From contig DPJH01000026.1 of the NCBI GenBank assembly GCA_003543115.1, positions 1-15,750 of the forward strand: a DNA stretch of 15,750 bases. Direction: 5' to 3'. A program made the position numbers and the translations under genes. The notes beneath the pieces are model-generated. The model worked only from the letters and a program-made list of their open reading frames with translations, was not told the DNA's origin and made no database searches. Positions 4,355 through 11,464 of this stretch are shown here, piece after piece. The stretch comes from Candidatus Moraniibacteriota bacterium (GTDB lineage Bacteria; Patescibacteriota; Minisyncoccia; Moranbacterales; UBA2206). Position 1 is the first letter of the stretch; every line of letters starts with the position of its first letter.

Positions 4355-6379
4355 TTATTCATTTACAATGGAATTGGCCGTAAAATATGTGATGGATATG
4401 TCAATTTTATCCGGATCTTTATCCTTGGCTTTTTTTTCAGAAATTTCCTTTCCGTTCTTTTTCTTATAGACCACCTTATCGAAAATAATATTAGGGTCAT
4501 CGGGATCAAACTTGACATAGTCTTCAAACGGTTCATCTGAATAGTTAGCTAGGGCTTTTTGCATAAAAGAATTCCAGATAGGGGCAGCCACATATGAACC
4601 GTCGGCTCCAGTCTTCATTGAGCGATTATCATTGTTTCCAGCCCAGGCAACAGCGACAATGTGGGGGGTATATCCGGCTGTCCAAGCATCTTTGTATTCC
4701 GAGGTTGTGCCGGTTTTTGCAGCTACGGTTTTTCCCGGGATATGCAGCTTGCTATTGGGTCCAAAAACCGCCGAGCGAGCTCTGTTGTCAGAAAGAACTG
4801 AATTTATTTTTCTAGCTACTTGCATATCAAGAATTTGAGAACTTTCTTGTTCAGGAATATAGAAGATTTCATTTTTGGAATCAATTATCTTGGAAATGGA
4901 TTTTATGGAATTCTTTTTTCCTTCGGCTGCGAAAACTGCATATCCGGAAGCTTCATCCAGCATGCGCACCTCTTCTCCTCCAAGCGCCAGAGATAATCCA
5001 TAATCATTGGTATTTTCCAGCTTAGCCACTCCGAAGCGATTGACAAGACTGACGGTATTTTCTATGCCGGCAAGCGTCAAAGTTTTTACAGCAGGAACAT
5101 TGAGAGAAGTAGCTAGTGCTTGTCGCATAGTCACTACTCCATGATATTTTCCATCATAGTTTTTAGGTATGTAGTTTTTTCCGGTTCCGTCTTTCCCGAA
5201 ATCAGTCTCTTTGTCTAGGATGTTTATTTCCGGGTGAAAGCCTTTTTCAAAAGCGGCTGCGTAGACGAATGGCTTGAAGGATGATCCTGGTTGGCGCGGA
5301 CTGATAGTGATATTGACATTTCCATCAATCTGCTTATTGTAATAGTCCTTGCTGCCTACCATAGCTAGGATATTTCCATTTGTCGGATCAAGCGAGACAA
5401 GAGCGGCATTGGAAGCGCCATATTTTTGGAGCGTGTTTTCATTTTCGGAAATAGCAAGTTCCGCATTTTTTTGCAGGTCATAATCAAGAGTAGTGTATAC
5501 TTTGAGACCTCCGTCTTCAATGGCATCTTTGCCGAATTTTTTTTCAAGCTCTTCCTTGACATAGAAAACAAAATGAGGAGCTTCTATTTTTTCCGTAAAG
5601 GGAATGATTTTTTCCGCTACATTTATTTTCTTTGCTTCTGCGATATCTTCATTATCAGCCAAATCCAATTCAGAAATTCGGTCAAGGATTCTCTGTTGGC
5701 GGTAGATAAGCTCATCAATATGATTGCCGTAAGGCGAGTAATAGCTTGTAGCCTTTGGAAGGGCGGAAATAAGAGCGGCTTCATCCAGTGTTAGGTCGCG
5801 AGCCTCTTTGCCAAAAAATATTTTTGCAGCTGATCCGATCCCGTATGCATTTGAGCCGTAAGGAATTTCATTCAAATACATATCCAAAATATCGTCTTTG
5901 GAATATTGCCTTTCAATTTTAAGAGCAATAATGAGTTCATTGATTTTTCGCTTGAAGGTTTTGTCCCTAGAAAGAAAGGCGTTTCTGGCTAATTGTTGAG
6001 TTATGGTGGAAGCGCCTTCTGCAGTTCCATTTTTTTCAATATTGCTTTTTATAGCTCGCAAAATCGACAGAAAATCAACCCCGATATGATTATAAAATCC
6101 ATCATCTTCGGCTGCTATAGTTGAAATGCGGATAGTGTCGGGAATGTCATTGTGACCGAGAATCTTTCTGTTTTCTTCCCCATGCAGCTCATAGAGAACG
6201 TGTTGTCCGGTTTTGTCGTAAATGGTGGTTGTTTGGGGAATGCTGCGCGTAGAAAGGCTTTTAGCCAGCGGGGTTTTAAGATATAGATATGTAAAAGCAA
6301 GAATTATCAACGCTAAAATTATAGCCAAAAAGCTAAGCGATATGGTGGATGCGTTTTTAAATATTTTTTTGAAGTTCAT
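4355..6379 (-). CDS. Class A penicillin-binding protein (PBP1A-like)
   Basis: 674 residues, bifunctional peptidoglycan synthase. A membrane anchor lies at about 13-34. The glycosyltransferase 51 domain (about 55-235) shows EDDGFYNH with catalytic E91, GASTITQQLARN at 122-133, RKINE at 144-148 and the YLNEIPYG segment near 168-175. The transpeptidase domain (about 320-640) shows SSFK with nucleophile S366 and K369, SLN at 425-427 and KTGT at 555-558. All key residues of both activities are present, so it should polymerise lipid II and crosslink stem peptides outside the membrane. The C-terminus ends with a charged, Lys/Asp-rich region and no extra domain. The gene stands alone on the minus strand, opposite to its neighbours, with its own promoter and the shared terminator at 4301-4336. 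Confidence 0.95.
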   Translation of the reverse strand: MNFKKIFKNASTISLSFLAIILALIILAFTYLYLKTPLAKSLSTRSIPQTTTIYDKTGQHVLYELHGEENRKILGHNDIPDTIRISTIAAEDDGFYNHIGVDFLSILRAIKSNIEKNGTAEGASTITQQLARNAFLSRDKTFKRKINELIIALKIERQYSKDDILDMYLNEIPYGSNAYGIGSAAKIFFGKEARDLTLDEAALISALPKATSYYSPYGNHIDELIYRQQRILDRISELDLADNEDIAEAKKINVAEKIIPFTEKIEAPHFVFYVKEELEKKFGKDAIEDGGLKVYTTLDYDLQKNAELAISENENTLQKYGASNAALVSLDPTNGNILAMVGSKDYYNKQIDGNVNITISPRQPGSSFKPFVYAAAFEKGFHPEINILDKETDFGKDGTGKNYIPKNYDGKYHGVVTMRQALATSLNVPAVKTLTLAGIENTVSLVNRFGVAKLENTNDYGLSLALGGEEVRMLDEASGYAVFAAEGKKNSIKSISKIIDSKNEIFYIPEQESSQILDMQVARKINSVLSDNRARSAVFGPNSKLHIPGKTVAAKTGTTSEYKDAWTAGYTPHIVAVAWAGNNDNRSMKTGADGSYVAAPIWNSFMQKALANYSDEPFEDYVKFDPDDPNIIFDKVVYKKKNGKEISEKKAKDKDPDKIDISITYFTANSIVNE

Positions 6380-6467
6380 AAGTTTAAATATTAGGAAAAA
6401 AGCGCAATAATATTGTTATTATAAGTGTCGATTGCAGATCTAATCTCTACAGTTGAGCAAGTGTCTT

Positions 6468-6495
6468 ATTATAGCATAATTCAAGAATTTTGCAA
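6468..6495 (-). promoter_or_regulatory. Promoter of the PBP gene
   Basis: On the minus strand, TTGCAA (6495-6490), 16-bp spacer, and TG-C-TATAAT with a perfect extended -10 (6473-6468). The start is expected near 6461, leaving a leader of about 80 nt. A second perfect TATAAT lies at 6423-6418, but with no -35 that I can see. Confidence 0.55.
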
Positions 6496-6531
6496 TCCCT
6501 GAAAAACACATCTTTTCATAGAATATATTAT

Positions 6532-6560
6532 TTGACAAAATATGTCATCTACCTCATAAT
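6532..6560 (+). promoter_or_regulatory. Promoter of khpA
   Basis: TTGACA at 6532-6537, 17-bp spacer, CATAAT at 6555-6560. The start is expected near 6567, about 83 bases before khpA. The promoter faces away from the PBP promoter in the 270-bp divergent spacer. Confidence 0.7.
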
Positions 6561-6576
6561 ATGCATATAGAGGTAA

Positions 6577-6648
6577 ATGGGGAATGAGCGGTCGATCTTC
6601 CGTAAAACCATTATCTTAAAAAAGCTAATAAATCAAAGAAATTACTAA
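6577..6648 (+). CDS. Possible leader peptide upstream of khpA
   Basis: A 23-codon frame starts at ATG 6577, three bases after an AGAGG that would serve as a close Shine-Dalgarno site, and ends with TAA at 6646-6648, one base before the khpA ATG (6650). The peptide begins MGNERSIF and is basic. The arrangement would allow translational coupling, since khpA itself has no visible Shine-Dalgarno site. A shorter 11-codon frame (ATG at 6584) overlaps in another frame. Short frames like this arise by chance, so confidence is low. Confidence 0.3.
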   Translation: MGNERSIFRKTIILKKLINQRNY

Positions 6649-6649
6649 A

Positions 6650-6973
6650 ATGACAGAAATTATTCAAGACAGAGACTTCGTTGAATACGTTGTGAAACAA
6701 ATTGTTAGCAACTCAGACGCAGTTAAAGTTGAAAGAAAAATCGATGAAATGGGTGTTCTTATCACTTTGGACGTAGCTCCAGAGGATATGGGCATGGTGA
6801 TCGGTAGAGAAGGAGCAACAGCAAAAGCTCTTCGAACTCTTTTAAGAGTTATCGGAGCAAAAAACAATGCTCGGGTTAATTTGAAAATTAACGAACCAGA
6901 AGGTTCTACAAGAGAACCTCGAGAGAAAAAAAGCATTGATGATGTTGTTGGAGATATTCAAAATATTATTTAG
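6650..6973 (+). CDS. khpA: KH-domain RNA-binding protein KhpA
   Basis: A 107-residue protein with a type II KH domain. The RNA-contacting GXXG loop is G52-R53-E54-G55, within MGMVIGREGATAKALRTLLRVIGAK. The N-terminal part (MTEIIQDRDFVEYVVKQIV) matches KhpA/YlqC proteins. The protein is longer than the usual 75-80 residues because of a polar C-terminal extension of about 30 residues (EPEGSTREPREKKSIDDVVGDIQ). In Firmicutes KhpA works with KhpB to control cell shape and division through RNA binding; whether that holds here is unknown. Its place before trmD matches the common rpsP-khpA-rimM-trmD-rplS order with the ribosomal and maturation genes missing. A terminator follows, so it may be its own transcript. 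Confidence 0.93.
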   Translation: MTEIIQDRDFVEYVVKQIVSNSDAVKVERKIDEMGVLITLDVAPEDMGMVIGREGATAKALRTLLRVIGAKNNARVNLKINEPEGSTREPREKKSIDDVVGDIQNII

Positions 6974-6983
6974 CAAACTTTTG

Positions 6984-7036
6984 TTTTGGCTTTTGCCAAA
7001 GCAGCTGATAAAAAAGACCCCTAGGCGGTCTTTTTT
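6984..7036 (+). terminator. Hairpin pair and terminator after khpA
   Basis: TTTGGC/GCCAAA with a TTTT loop (6985-7000) precedes a second hairpin in which AAAAAAGACC (7010-7019) pairs with GGTCTTTTTT (7027-7036). The second is the likely intrinsic terminator, separating khpA from trmD. Confidence 0.72.
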
Positions 7037-7059
7037 ATTTTATCCTATTATGATATCAT
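7031..7059 (+). promoter_or_regulatory. Possible extended -10 promoter of trmD
   Basis: TG-A-TATCAT with the -10 at 7054-7059; 17 bp upstream is only TTTTTT, which is the terminator's T-tract. Nine bases separate the -10 from the trmD ATG, so a very short or absent leader is predicted. TATGAT at 7049-7054 is an alternative. Confidence 0.4.
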
Positions 7060-7068
7060 AAAAATATT

Positions 7069-7725
7069 ATGAAATTCGATATAGTTACAATTTTTCCAGG
7101 AATTTTCGACTCGTATTTTTCAGAGTCGATCATTAAACGTGCCAAGAACGGAAATTTTATAGATATCAAAATCCATAATTTGCGCGACTTTACTCATGAC
7201 AACCATAAGACTGTTGATGACACTCCCTATGGCGGAGGGGCTGGAATGGTAATGAAAATCGAACCGATATACGATTGTCTGAAATATGTCGAATCCAATC
7301 TTAAGATTCAAAAATCAAAAACCAGGATAATTTTATTTTCAGCCAAGGGAAAACGCTATACCCAAGAAGACGCAAAAAGGCTTTCTCATTATGAAAATCT
7401 GATTTTGCTTTGCGGACGCTATGAAGGTGTGGATGAGCGGGTGGCGGAAAACTTGATAGATGAAGAGGTTTCTATCGGAGATTTCGTTTTGACGGGCGGA
7501 GAGATTCCGGCGATGGTGATAGTGGACAGTATAACACGCCTTATTCCCGGTGTTTTGGGAAATGTCCAGTCAATTGAAATTGAATCGCACAGCAGCGAAG
7601 GCTATTTGGAATATCCGCAATATACCAAGCCGGACAAGTTTATGGATTGGAAAGTTCCAGAAGTCCTCTTGAGCGGTGATCACGAAAAAATAGCTCAGTG
7701 GAGAAAGGATAATTCAAAAAAATAA
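7069..7725 (+). CDS. trmD: tRNA (guanine-N1-)-methyltransferase TrmD
   Basis: A 218-residue SPOUT-family enzyme that methylates G37 of tRNAs using S-adenosylmethionine, preventing +1 frameshifts. Recognisable elements in order: the N-terminal KFDIVTIFPGIFDSY; DDTPYGGGAGM (51-60); LCGRYEGVDERV (114-125) and IGDFVLTGGE (136-145), which form the knotted cofactor site; and LEYPQYTKP (180-188) towards the C-terminal domain. The enzyme is slightly shorter than the 240-255 residue versions, mainly at the C-terminus. E172 in IESH stands at about the place of the catalytic Asp in the E. coli and Haemophilus enzymes, a conservative change by my unaided alignment. The gene ends seven bases before ftsW, so the two are probably cotranscribed. 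Confidence 0.96.
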   Translation: MKFDIVTIFPGIFDSYFSESIIKRAKNGNFIDIKIHNLRDFTHDNHKTVDDTPYGGGAGMVMKIEPIYDCLKYVESNLKIQKSKTRIILFSAKGKRYTQEDAKRLSHYENLILLCGRYEGVDERVAENLIDEEVSIGDFVLTGGEIPAMVIVDSITRLIPGVLGNVQSIEIESHSSEGYLEYPQYTKPDKFMDWKVPEVLLSGDHEKIAQWRKDNSKK

Positions 7726-7732
7726 ATAAAAA

Positions 7733-8845
7733 ATGATAGAAAAAATAAGAAAGGAAAAGGCTGATCCGGTTTTATTTTATACCATTGTTATTTTGGTTAT
7801 TTTGGGATTGATTATGATTGCTAGCGCAGGATTGGGATATTCGAGGGTCAGGTTTTCTGATGAATATTTTTTTCTTAAAAGGCAATTTTTATTCGGAGCC
7901 ATACCGGGATTTATTATCCTCCTTATTGTAAAAAATATAGATTATAGATTTTGGAAAAAAATATCTTTTATTTTTTTTGTAATTAGCATTATTTTTCTCA
8001 CACTTGTTTTTGTTCCTGGGATAGGTTCAAAAGTGTATGGCGCCAGCCGTTGGATCCAATTCGGATCAATATCCTTTCAACCGTCAGAGATGCTGAAAAT
8101 TTCCCTTATTATTTATCTGGCTACTTGGCTGGAAGCTCGAAGAGAGAAAATAAAGGATTTTTATGACGGCTTATTGCCTTTTCTGGTAGTAGTGGCAAGC
8201 ATAAGCTTCCTTTTGATCAAGCAGCCTGATATAGGAACTTTAGGGGTGACAATTTTAATTGCTATGAGTATTTTTTTTGTTTCAGGAGCTAGGATTTCTC
8301 ATATGTTTGCCATAGCGGCTGGAGGAATAGCATCCCTTTTTATGCTTATAAAATTTGAATCATATCGTATGGATAGGTTACTTGTTTTTTTGCATCCCGA
8401 ACTTGATCCCAAGGGAATTGGCTATCAAATAAATCAAGCTCTTCTGGCTATCGGTTCCGGAGGAATTTTTGGGGTCGGTTTGGGCCATAGCTCGCAAAAA
8501 TTCAATTATTTGCCAGAACCGGCTGGAGACTCTATTTTTGCCATAATTGGAGAAGAGTTGGGATTGGTGGGGGTGACAATATTGGTATTTTTGTTTATTA
8601 TTATAGCGATACGAGGTTTGCGTATTGCAAAAAAAGCTCCTGATATGTTTGGCATGCTCTTGGCTGTTGGAATCACTTCCTGGATAGTTTTTCAGGCATT
8701 TATAAATATTGCAGCTATTTCCGGACTTATTCCGCTTACAGGCATACCATTGCCATTTATAAGCTACGGAGGAACATCTCTTGTTTTTTTACTGATTGGT
8801 ATGGGAATTTTGTTAAATATATCCAAGCATGCAAATACAGAGTAA
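7733..8845 (+). CDS. ftsW: SEDS peptidoglycan glycosyltransferase FtsW
   Basis: A 370-residue polytopic membrane protein with about ten hydrophobic segments, the length and layout of the SEDS family (FtsW/RodA), which polymerises glycan strands from lipid II together with a class B PBP. Visible family motifs: ASRWIQFG (104-111), QPSE (116-119), KQPDIGT (163-169), YLPEPAGDSIFAIIGEE (259-275) with D266 at the position of the essential Asp, and ISYGGTS near the C-terminus. The FAIIGEELG sequence and the adjacent murG and murC genes favour FtsW over RodA. It follows trmD after seven bases and precedes murG by 23, so it lies inside an operon. The cognate class B PBP is not in the window. Confidence 0.93.
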   Translation: MIEKIRKEKADPVLFYTIVILVILGLIMIASAGLGYSRVRFSDEYFFLKRQFLFGAIPGFIILLIVKNIDYRFWKKISFIFFVISIIFLTLVFVPGIGSKVYGASRWIQFGSISFQPSEMLKISLIIYLATWLEARREKIKDFYDGLLPFLVVVASISFLLIKQPDIGTLGVTILIAMSIFFVSGARISHMFAIAAGGIASLFMLIKFESYRMDRLLVFLHPELDPKGIGYQINQALLAIGSGGIFGVGLGHSSQKFNYLPEPAGDSIFAIIGEELGLVGVTILVFLFIIIAIRGLRIAKKAPDMFGMLLAVGITSWIVFQAFINIAAISGLIPLTGIPLPFISYGGTSLVFLLIGMGILLNISKHANTE

Positions 8846-8868
8846 ATAATCTAAATTTTTTGAAAAAT

Positions 8869-9969
8869 ATGAAAATTGTATTGACTGGGGGAGGAAGTGG
8901 CGGACATTTGATGCCTCTCATAGCTGTAGCTAGAAAAATAAAAGAAAAGGTATCAGATGTAAATTTTTTATATATCGGTCCAAAAGGAAAGTTAGAAAAA
9001 AGTATCATGGACTCAGAAGGCATTCCTTGCAAAAACATAATGGCGGGGAAATTGCGCCGATATTTTTCTTTCAGCAATTTTTCCGATATGATAAAAATTC
9101 CAATAGGGATAATTCAATCCATGTGGGTCCTTTTGGTGGAAATGCCAGATGCCATATTTTCCAAAGGCGGATATGCCTCGCTTCCGGTCGTTGTGGCGGC
9201 TTGGGCTTATAGAATCCCGGTTCTTATTCACGAGTCAGATGCGGTGCCAGGACTTGCTAATTCAATTTTGGGGAAATTTGCTGATAGAGTGGCTGTTTCC
9301 TATCCTAGCGCTGAAGGAGAATTTTTAGCGAATCAAGTGGTTTTGACAGGAAACCCCTTGAGGGCAGATATCAATAACGGCGATGCTCAGAAAGCGATAA
9401 AACAATTTTCTTTGCATGAAGAAAGAAAAACCATCTTGGTGATCGGAGGGTCTCAGGGAGCCAGAGTGATAAACAATAAAGTTCTTAGCGTTTTGCCTGA
9501 GCTTTTGGATAAATATCAAATCATTCATCAGACAGGAGAAGTTAATTTTGAAGAGGTGAAACATCGAGCCGGGGAGATGGGATATAAAATAGGAAGAGAA
9601 GGCTATCATGCTATGCCTTTCATTGGCCAGGAAATGAAAGATATTTACGCTGCAAGCGATTTGGTTATTTCCAGGGCCGGAGCCAATTCAATTGCGGAAA
9701 TTGCTGCCAATGGAAAGCCATCAATTCTTATTCCCCTGGAAGGCTCAGCTAATGACCATCAAAGAATGAATGCATATTCTTTAGCTAAACTCGGAGCTTG
9801 CATTGTCTTGGATGAAAACAATCTGGGCAAAAATATCTTTTTAAGCCGTATCGAAGAAATTATGAACAATGAGGAGTTGCGGCAGAAACTTTCCAAAAAC
9901 ATACAGTCATTTTATCATCCTGACGCCACAGAAAGAATTGCTAATGGAGTTTTGGAGATGATTAAATAG
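8869..9969 (+). CDS. murG: UDP-GlcNAc:lipid I GlcNAc transferase MurG
   Basis: 366 residues from ATG 8869 (MKIVLTGGG). An in-frame TTG nine bases earlier is less likely because the glycine-rich loop is normally within the first ten residues. It transfers GlcNAc to lipid I on the cytoplasmic face of the membrane, giving lipid II. Motifs: GGGSGGH (7-13), FSKGGYASLP, HESDAVPGLAN for membrane or acceptor contact, NPLR, and in the C-terminal domain VIGGSQGA and SRAGANSIAEI, followed by a basic and acidic donor-binding segment (LIPLEGSANDHQ). Length and domain order are normal for a two-Rossmann GT-B enzyme. It lies between ftsW and murC, as in the classical cell wall cluster. Confidence 0.96.
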   Translation: MKIVLTGGGSGGHLMPLIAVARKIKEKVSDVNFLYIGPKGKLEKSIMDSEGIPCKNIMAGKLRRYFSFSNFSDMIKIPIGIIQSMWVLLVEMPDAIFSKGGYASLPVVVAAWAYRIPVLIHESDAVPGLANSILGKFADRVAVSYPSAEGEFLANQVVLTGNPLRADINNGDAQKAIKQFSLHEERKTILVIGGSQGARVINNKVLSVLPELLDKYQIIHQTGEVNFEEVKHRAGEMGYKIGREGYHAMPFIGQEMKDIYAASDLVISRAGANSIAEIAANGKPSILIPLEGSANDHQRMNAYSLAKLGACIVLDENNLGKNIFLSRIEEIMNNEELRQKLSKNIQSFYHPDATERIANGVLEMIK

Positions 9970-10034
9970 ATGCAAATAGCCGCGAATTTTAGGAAAAATG
10001 GATGCTAATTTGATTTTTAAATAGCTAAGTGTCA

Positions 10035-11417
10035 ATGCATATGTTGGATTTATCTAAAATAAAAAAAGTTTATATTATCGGCATTAAAGGGTCAGGTGTC
10101 GTTGGAATTGCCCAAATTTTGAAAAATGGAGGAATGGAAGTTATGGGATCTGATACGGAGGAGAAGTTTTTCACAGACGAAGTGCTGAAGAAAAATGAAA
10201 TTCCGTATTTTGAAGGATTTTCAGTGGATAACATTCCAACTGATGTTGATTTGGTCGTATATTCGACAGCTTATAAGAGCGAAAATAATGTTGAAATGAA
10301 AGCCGTTGCCGAGAGAAATATTCCGATGCTTAGTTATCCTGAAATTTTAGCCCAGCTATTTTCACAAAAATACGGAATTGCTATTTGCGGAACTCATGGA
10401 AAAACTACAACTTCTGCAATGCTCGCTTATGTCTTGGACAAGATAGGGGAAAATCCTACAGCAGTCATCGGCGGCAGAGTCAGGCAGTGGGGCGGAAATG
10501 CCATTGTGGGCCAAGGCGAATTTTTTGTGCTTGAGGCAGATGAATATCAAAACAAGCTGGCCTTGTATGAACCTAAAGCAGCAATTCTCACTAGCGTAGA
10601 ATATGACCATCCGGATTTTTATCCGAATTTTGAAGATTATAAAAAAGTCTTTGCTGATTTTATAATGAAAATTCCCTTGACTGGATTTTTGATGGCATGG
10701 GGGGACAGCGTGAACACAAATGAAGTAGCTCAAAATTGTCCGGCAAAAGTTCTGAAATATGGTTATGGGAAAGATAATGATTTGGTGATTGAAAATTATT
10801 CCTTTTCGGAAAAGAAACAGCAGTTCGAAATATTTTTTTCCGGAGAATCTCTGGGATTCTTCGAGATTAAATTGGTAGGCAAGCACAACGTTTTAAATGC
10901 GTCCGCTATAATAGGGGTTTGCCATAGATTAGGATTGGATCTGCAAAAAGTTCGAGAAGCTTTGGCTGACTTCGAGGGAACTACAAGAAGGTTCGAAACA
11001 ATCGGATGGAGAAATGGCGCTTTGCTGATTGATGATTACGGACATCATCCGGAAGAAATCAATGTCACGCTGAAAGCGGCTCGGGAAATTTATCCTGAAA
11101 AAAATATTATCGCGGTTTTTCATCCGCATTCATATTCCAGGACAGAAGCGCTTTTGCATGATTTTGCCCAAAGTTTCGACGGGGCGGATAAGGTGATCGT
11201 ATTGGACATATATGGTTCGGCCAGGGAAAGTTCTGGAAAAGTAAGTTCGCCTGATTTGGTGAAATTGATCAATAAATATAATCGGGATAAGGCTGAATAT
11301 GTACCCACGATAGACGAAACCGTTAATCATCTTCGCGATAAGATTTCAGAACAAGATGTGGTAATCACTATCGGAGCCGGAAATGTTTTTGAAGTGGCGC
11401 ACAAATTGAAACAATAA
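10035..11417 (+). CDS. murC: UDP-N-acetylmuramate--L-alanine ligase MurC
   Basis: 460 residues from ATG 10035; ATG 10041 and GTG 10029 are also possible and change little. It adds L-Ala to UDP-MurNAc using ATP in the cytoplasm. Three Mur-ligase domains are seen. The N-terminal Rossmann part has GIKGSGVVGIAQ, a variant of the usual GIGGXGM loop. The central ATPase domain has GTHGKTTT (119-126) and EYDHPDFY. The C-terminal domain has DDYGHHPEEI (333-342), FHPHSYSRTEAL and GAGN near the end. DYGHHP with the FHPHSYSRT segment is characteristic of MurC (and the related Mpl); the murG and murB context supports MurC. It lies 65 bp after murG and 47 bp before the ATPase gene. Confidence 0.94.
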   Translation: MHMLDLSKIKKVYIIGIKGSGVVGIAQILKNGGMEVMGSDTEEKFFTDEVLKKNEIPYFEGFSVDNIPTDVDLVVYSTAYKSENNVEMKAVAERNIPMLSYPEILAQLFSQKYGIAICGTHGKTTTSAMLAYVLDKIGENPTAVIGGRVRQWGGNAIVGQGEFFVLEADEYQNKLALYEPKAAILTSVEYDHPDFYPNFEDYKKVFADFIMKIPLTGFLMAWGDSVNTNEVAQNCPAKVLKYGYGKDNDLVIENYSFSEKKQQFEIFFSGESLGFFEIKLVGKHNVLNASAIIGVCHRLGLDLQKVREALADFEGTTRRFETIGWRNGALLIDDYGHHPEEINVTLKAAREIYPEKNIIAVFHPHSYSRTEALLHDFAQSFDGADKVIVLDIYGSARESSGKVSSPDLVKLINKYNRDKAEYVPTIDETVNHLRDKISEQDVVITIGAGNVFEVAHKLKQ

Positions 11418-11423
11418 GATTGC

Positions 11424-11448
11424 AGATACGCCCCGGCGTGGCGTATCT
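11424..11448. repeat. 9-bp perfect palindrome between murC and the ATPase gene
   Basis: AGATACGCC (11424-11432) and GGCGTATCT (11440-11448) flank a seven-base GC-rich loop. No T-tract follows on the plus strand, so it is a poor terminator. It is much more GC-rich than its surroundings and resembles repetitive extragenic palindromes. Only this complete copy is in the window. Confidence 0.65.
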
Positions 11449-11454
11449 ACGGTG

Positions 11455-11460
11455 TATCAT
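11455..11460 (+). promoter_or_regulatory. -10-like box before the ATPase gene
   Basis: TATCAT ends four bases before the ATG at 11465. No matching -35 is visible because the palindrome occupies that region. If used, it gives a leaderless ATPase message separate from murC. Confidence 0.3.
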
Positions 11461-11464
11461 AAAA

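Noticed and set aside
5426..5794. A 122-codon plus-strand frame within the PBP gene
   Set aside because: It lies wholly opposite the glycosyltransferase and linker region of a well-supported gene, with no features of its own.
11420..11464. Longer ATPase start at TTG 11420
   Set aside because: The added residues would be translated from the palindrome and do not resemble the start of a P-type ATPase.
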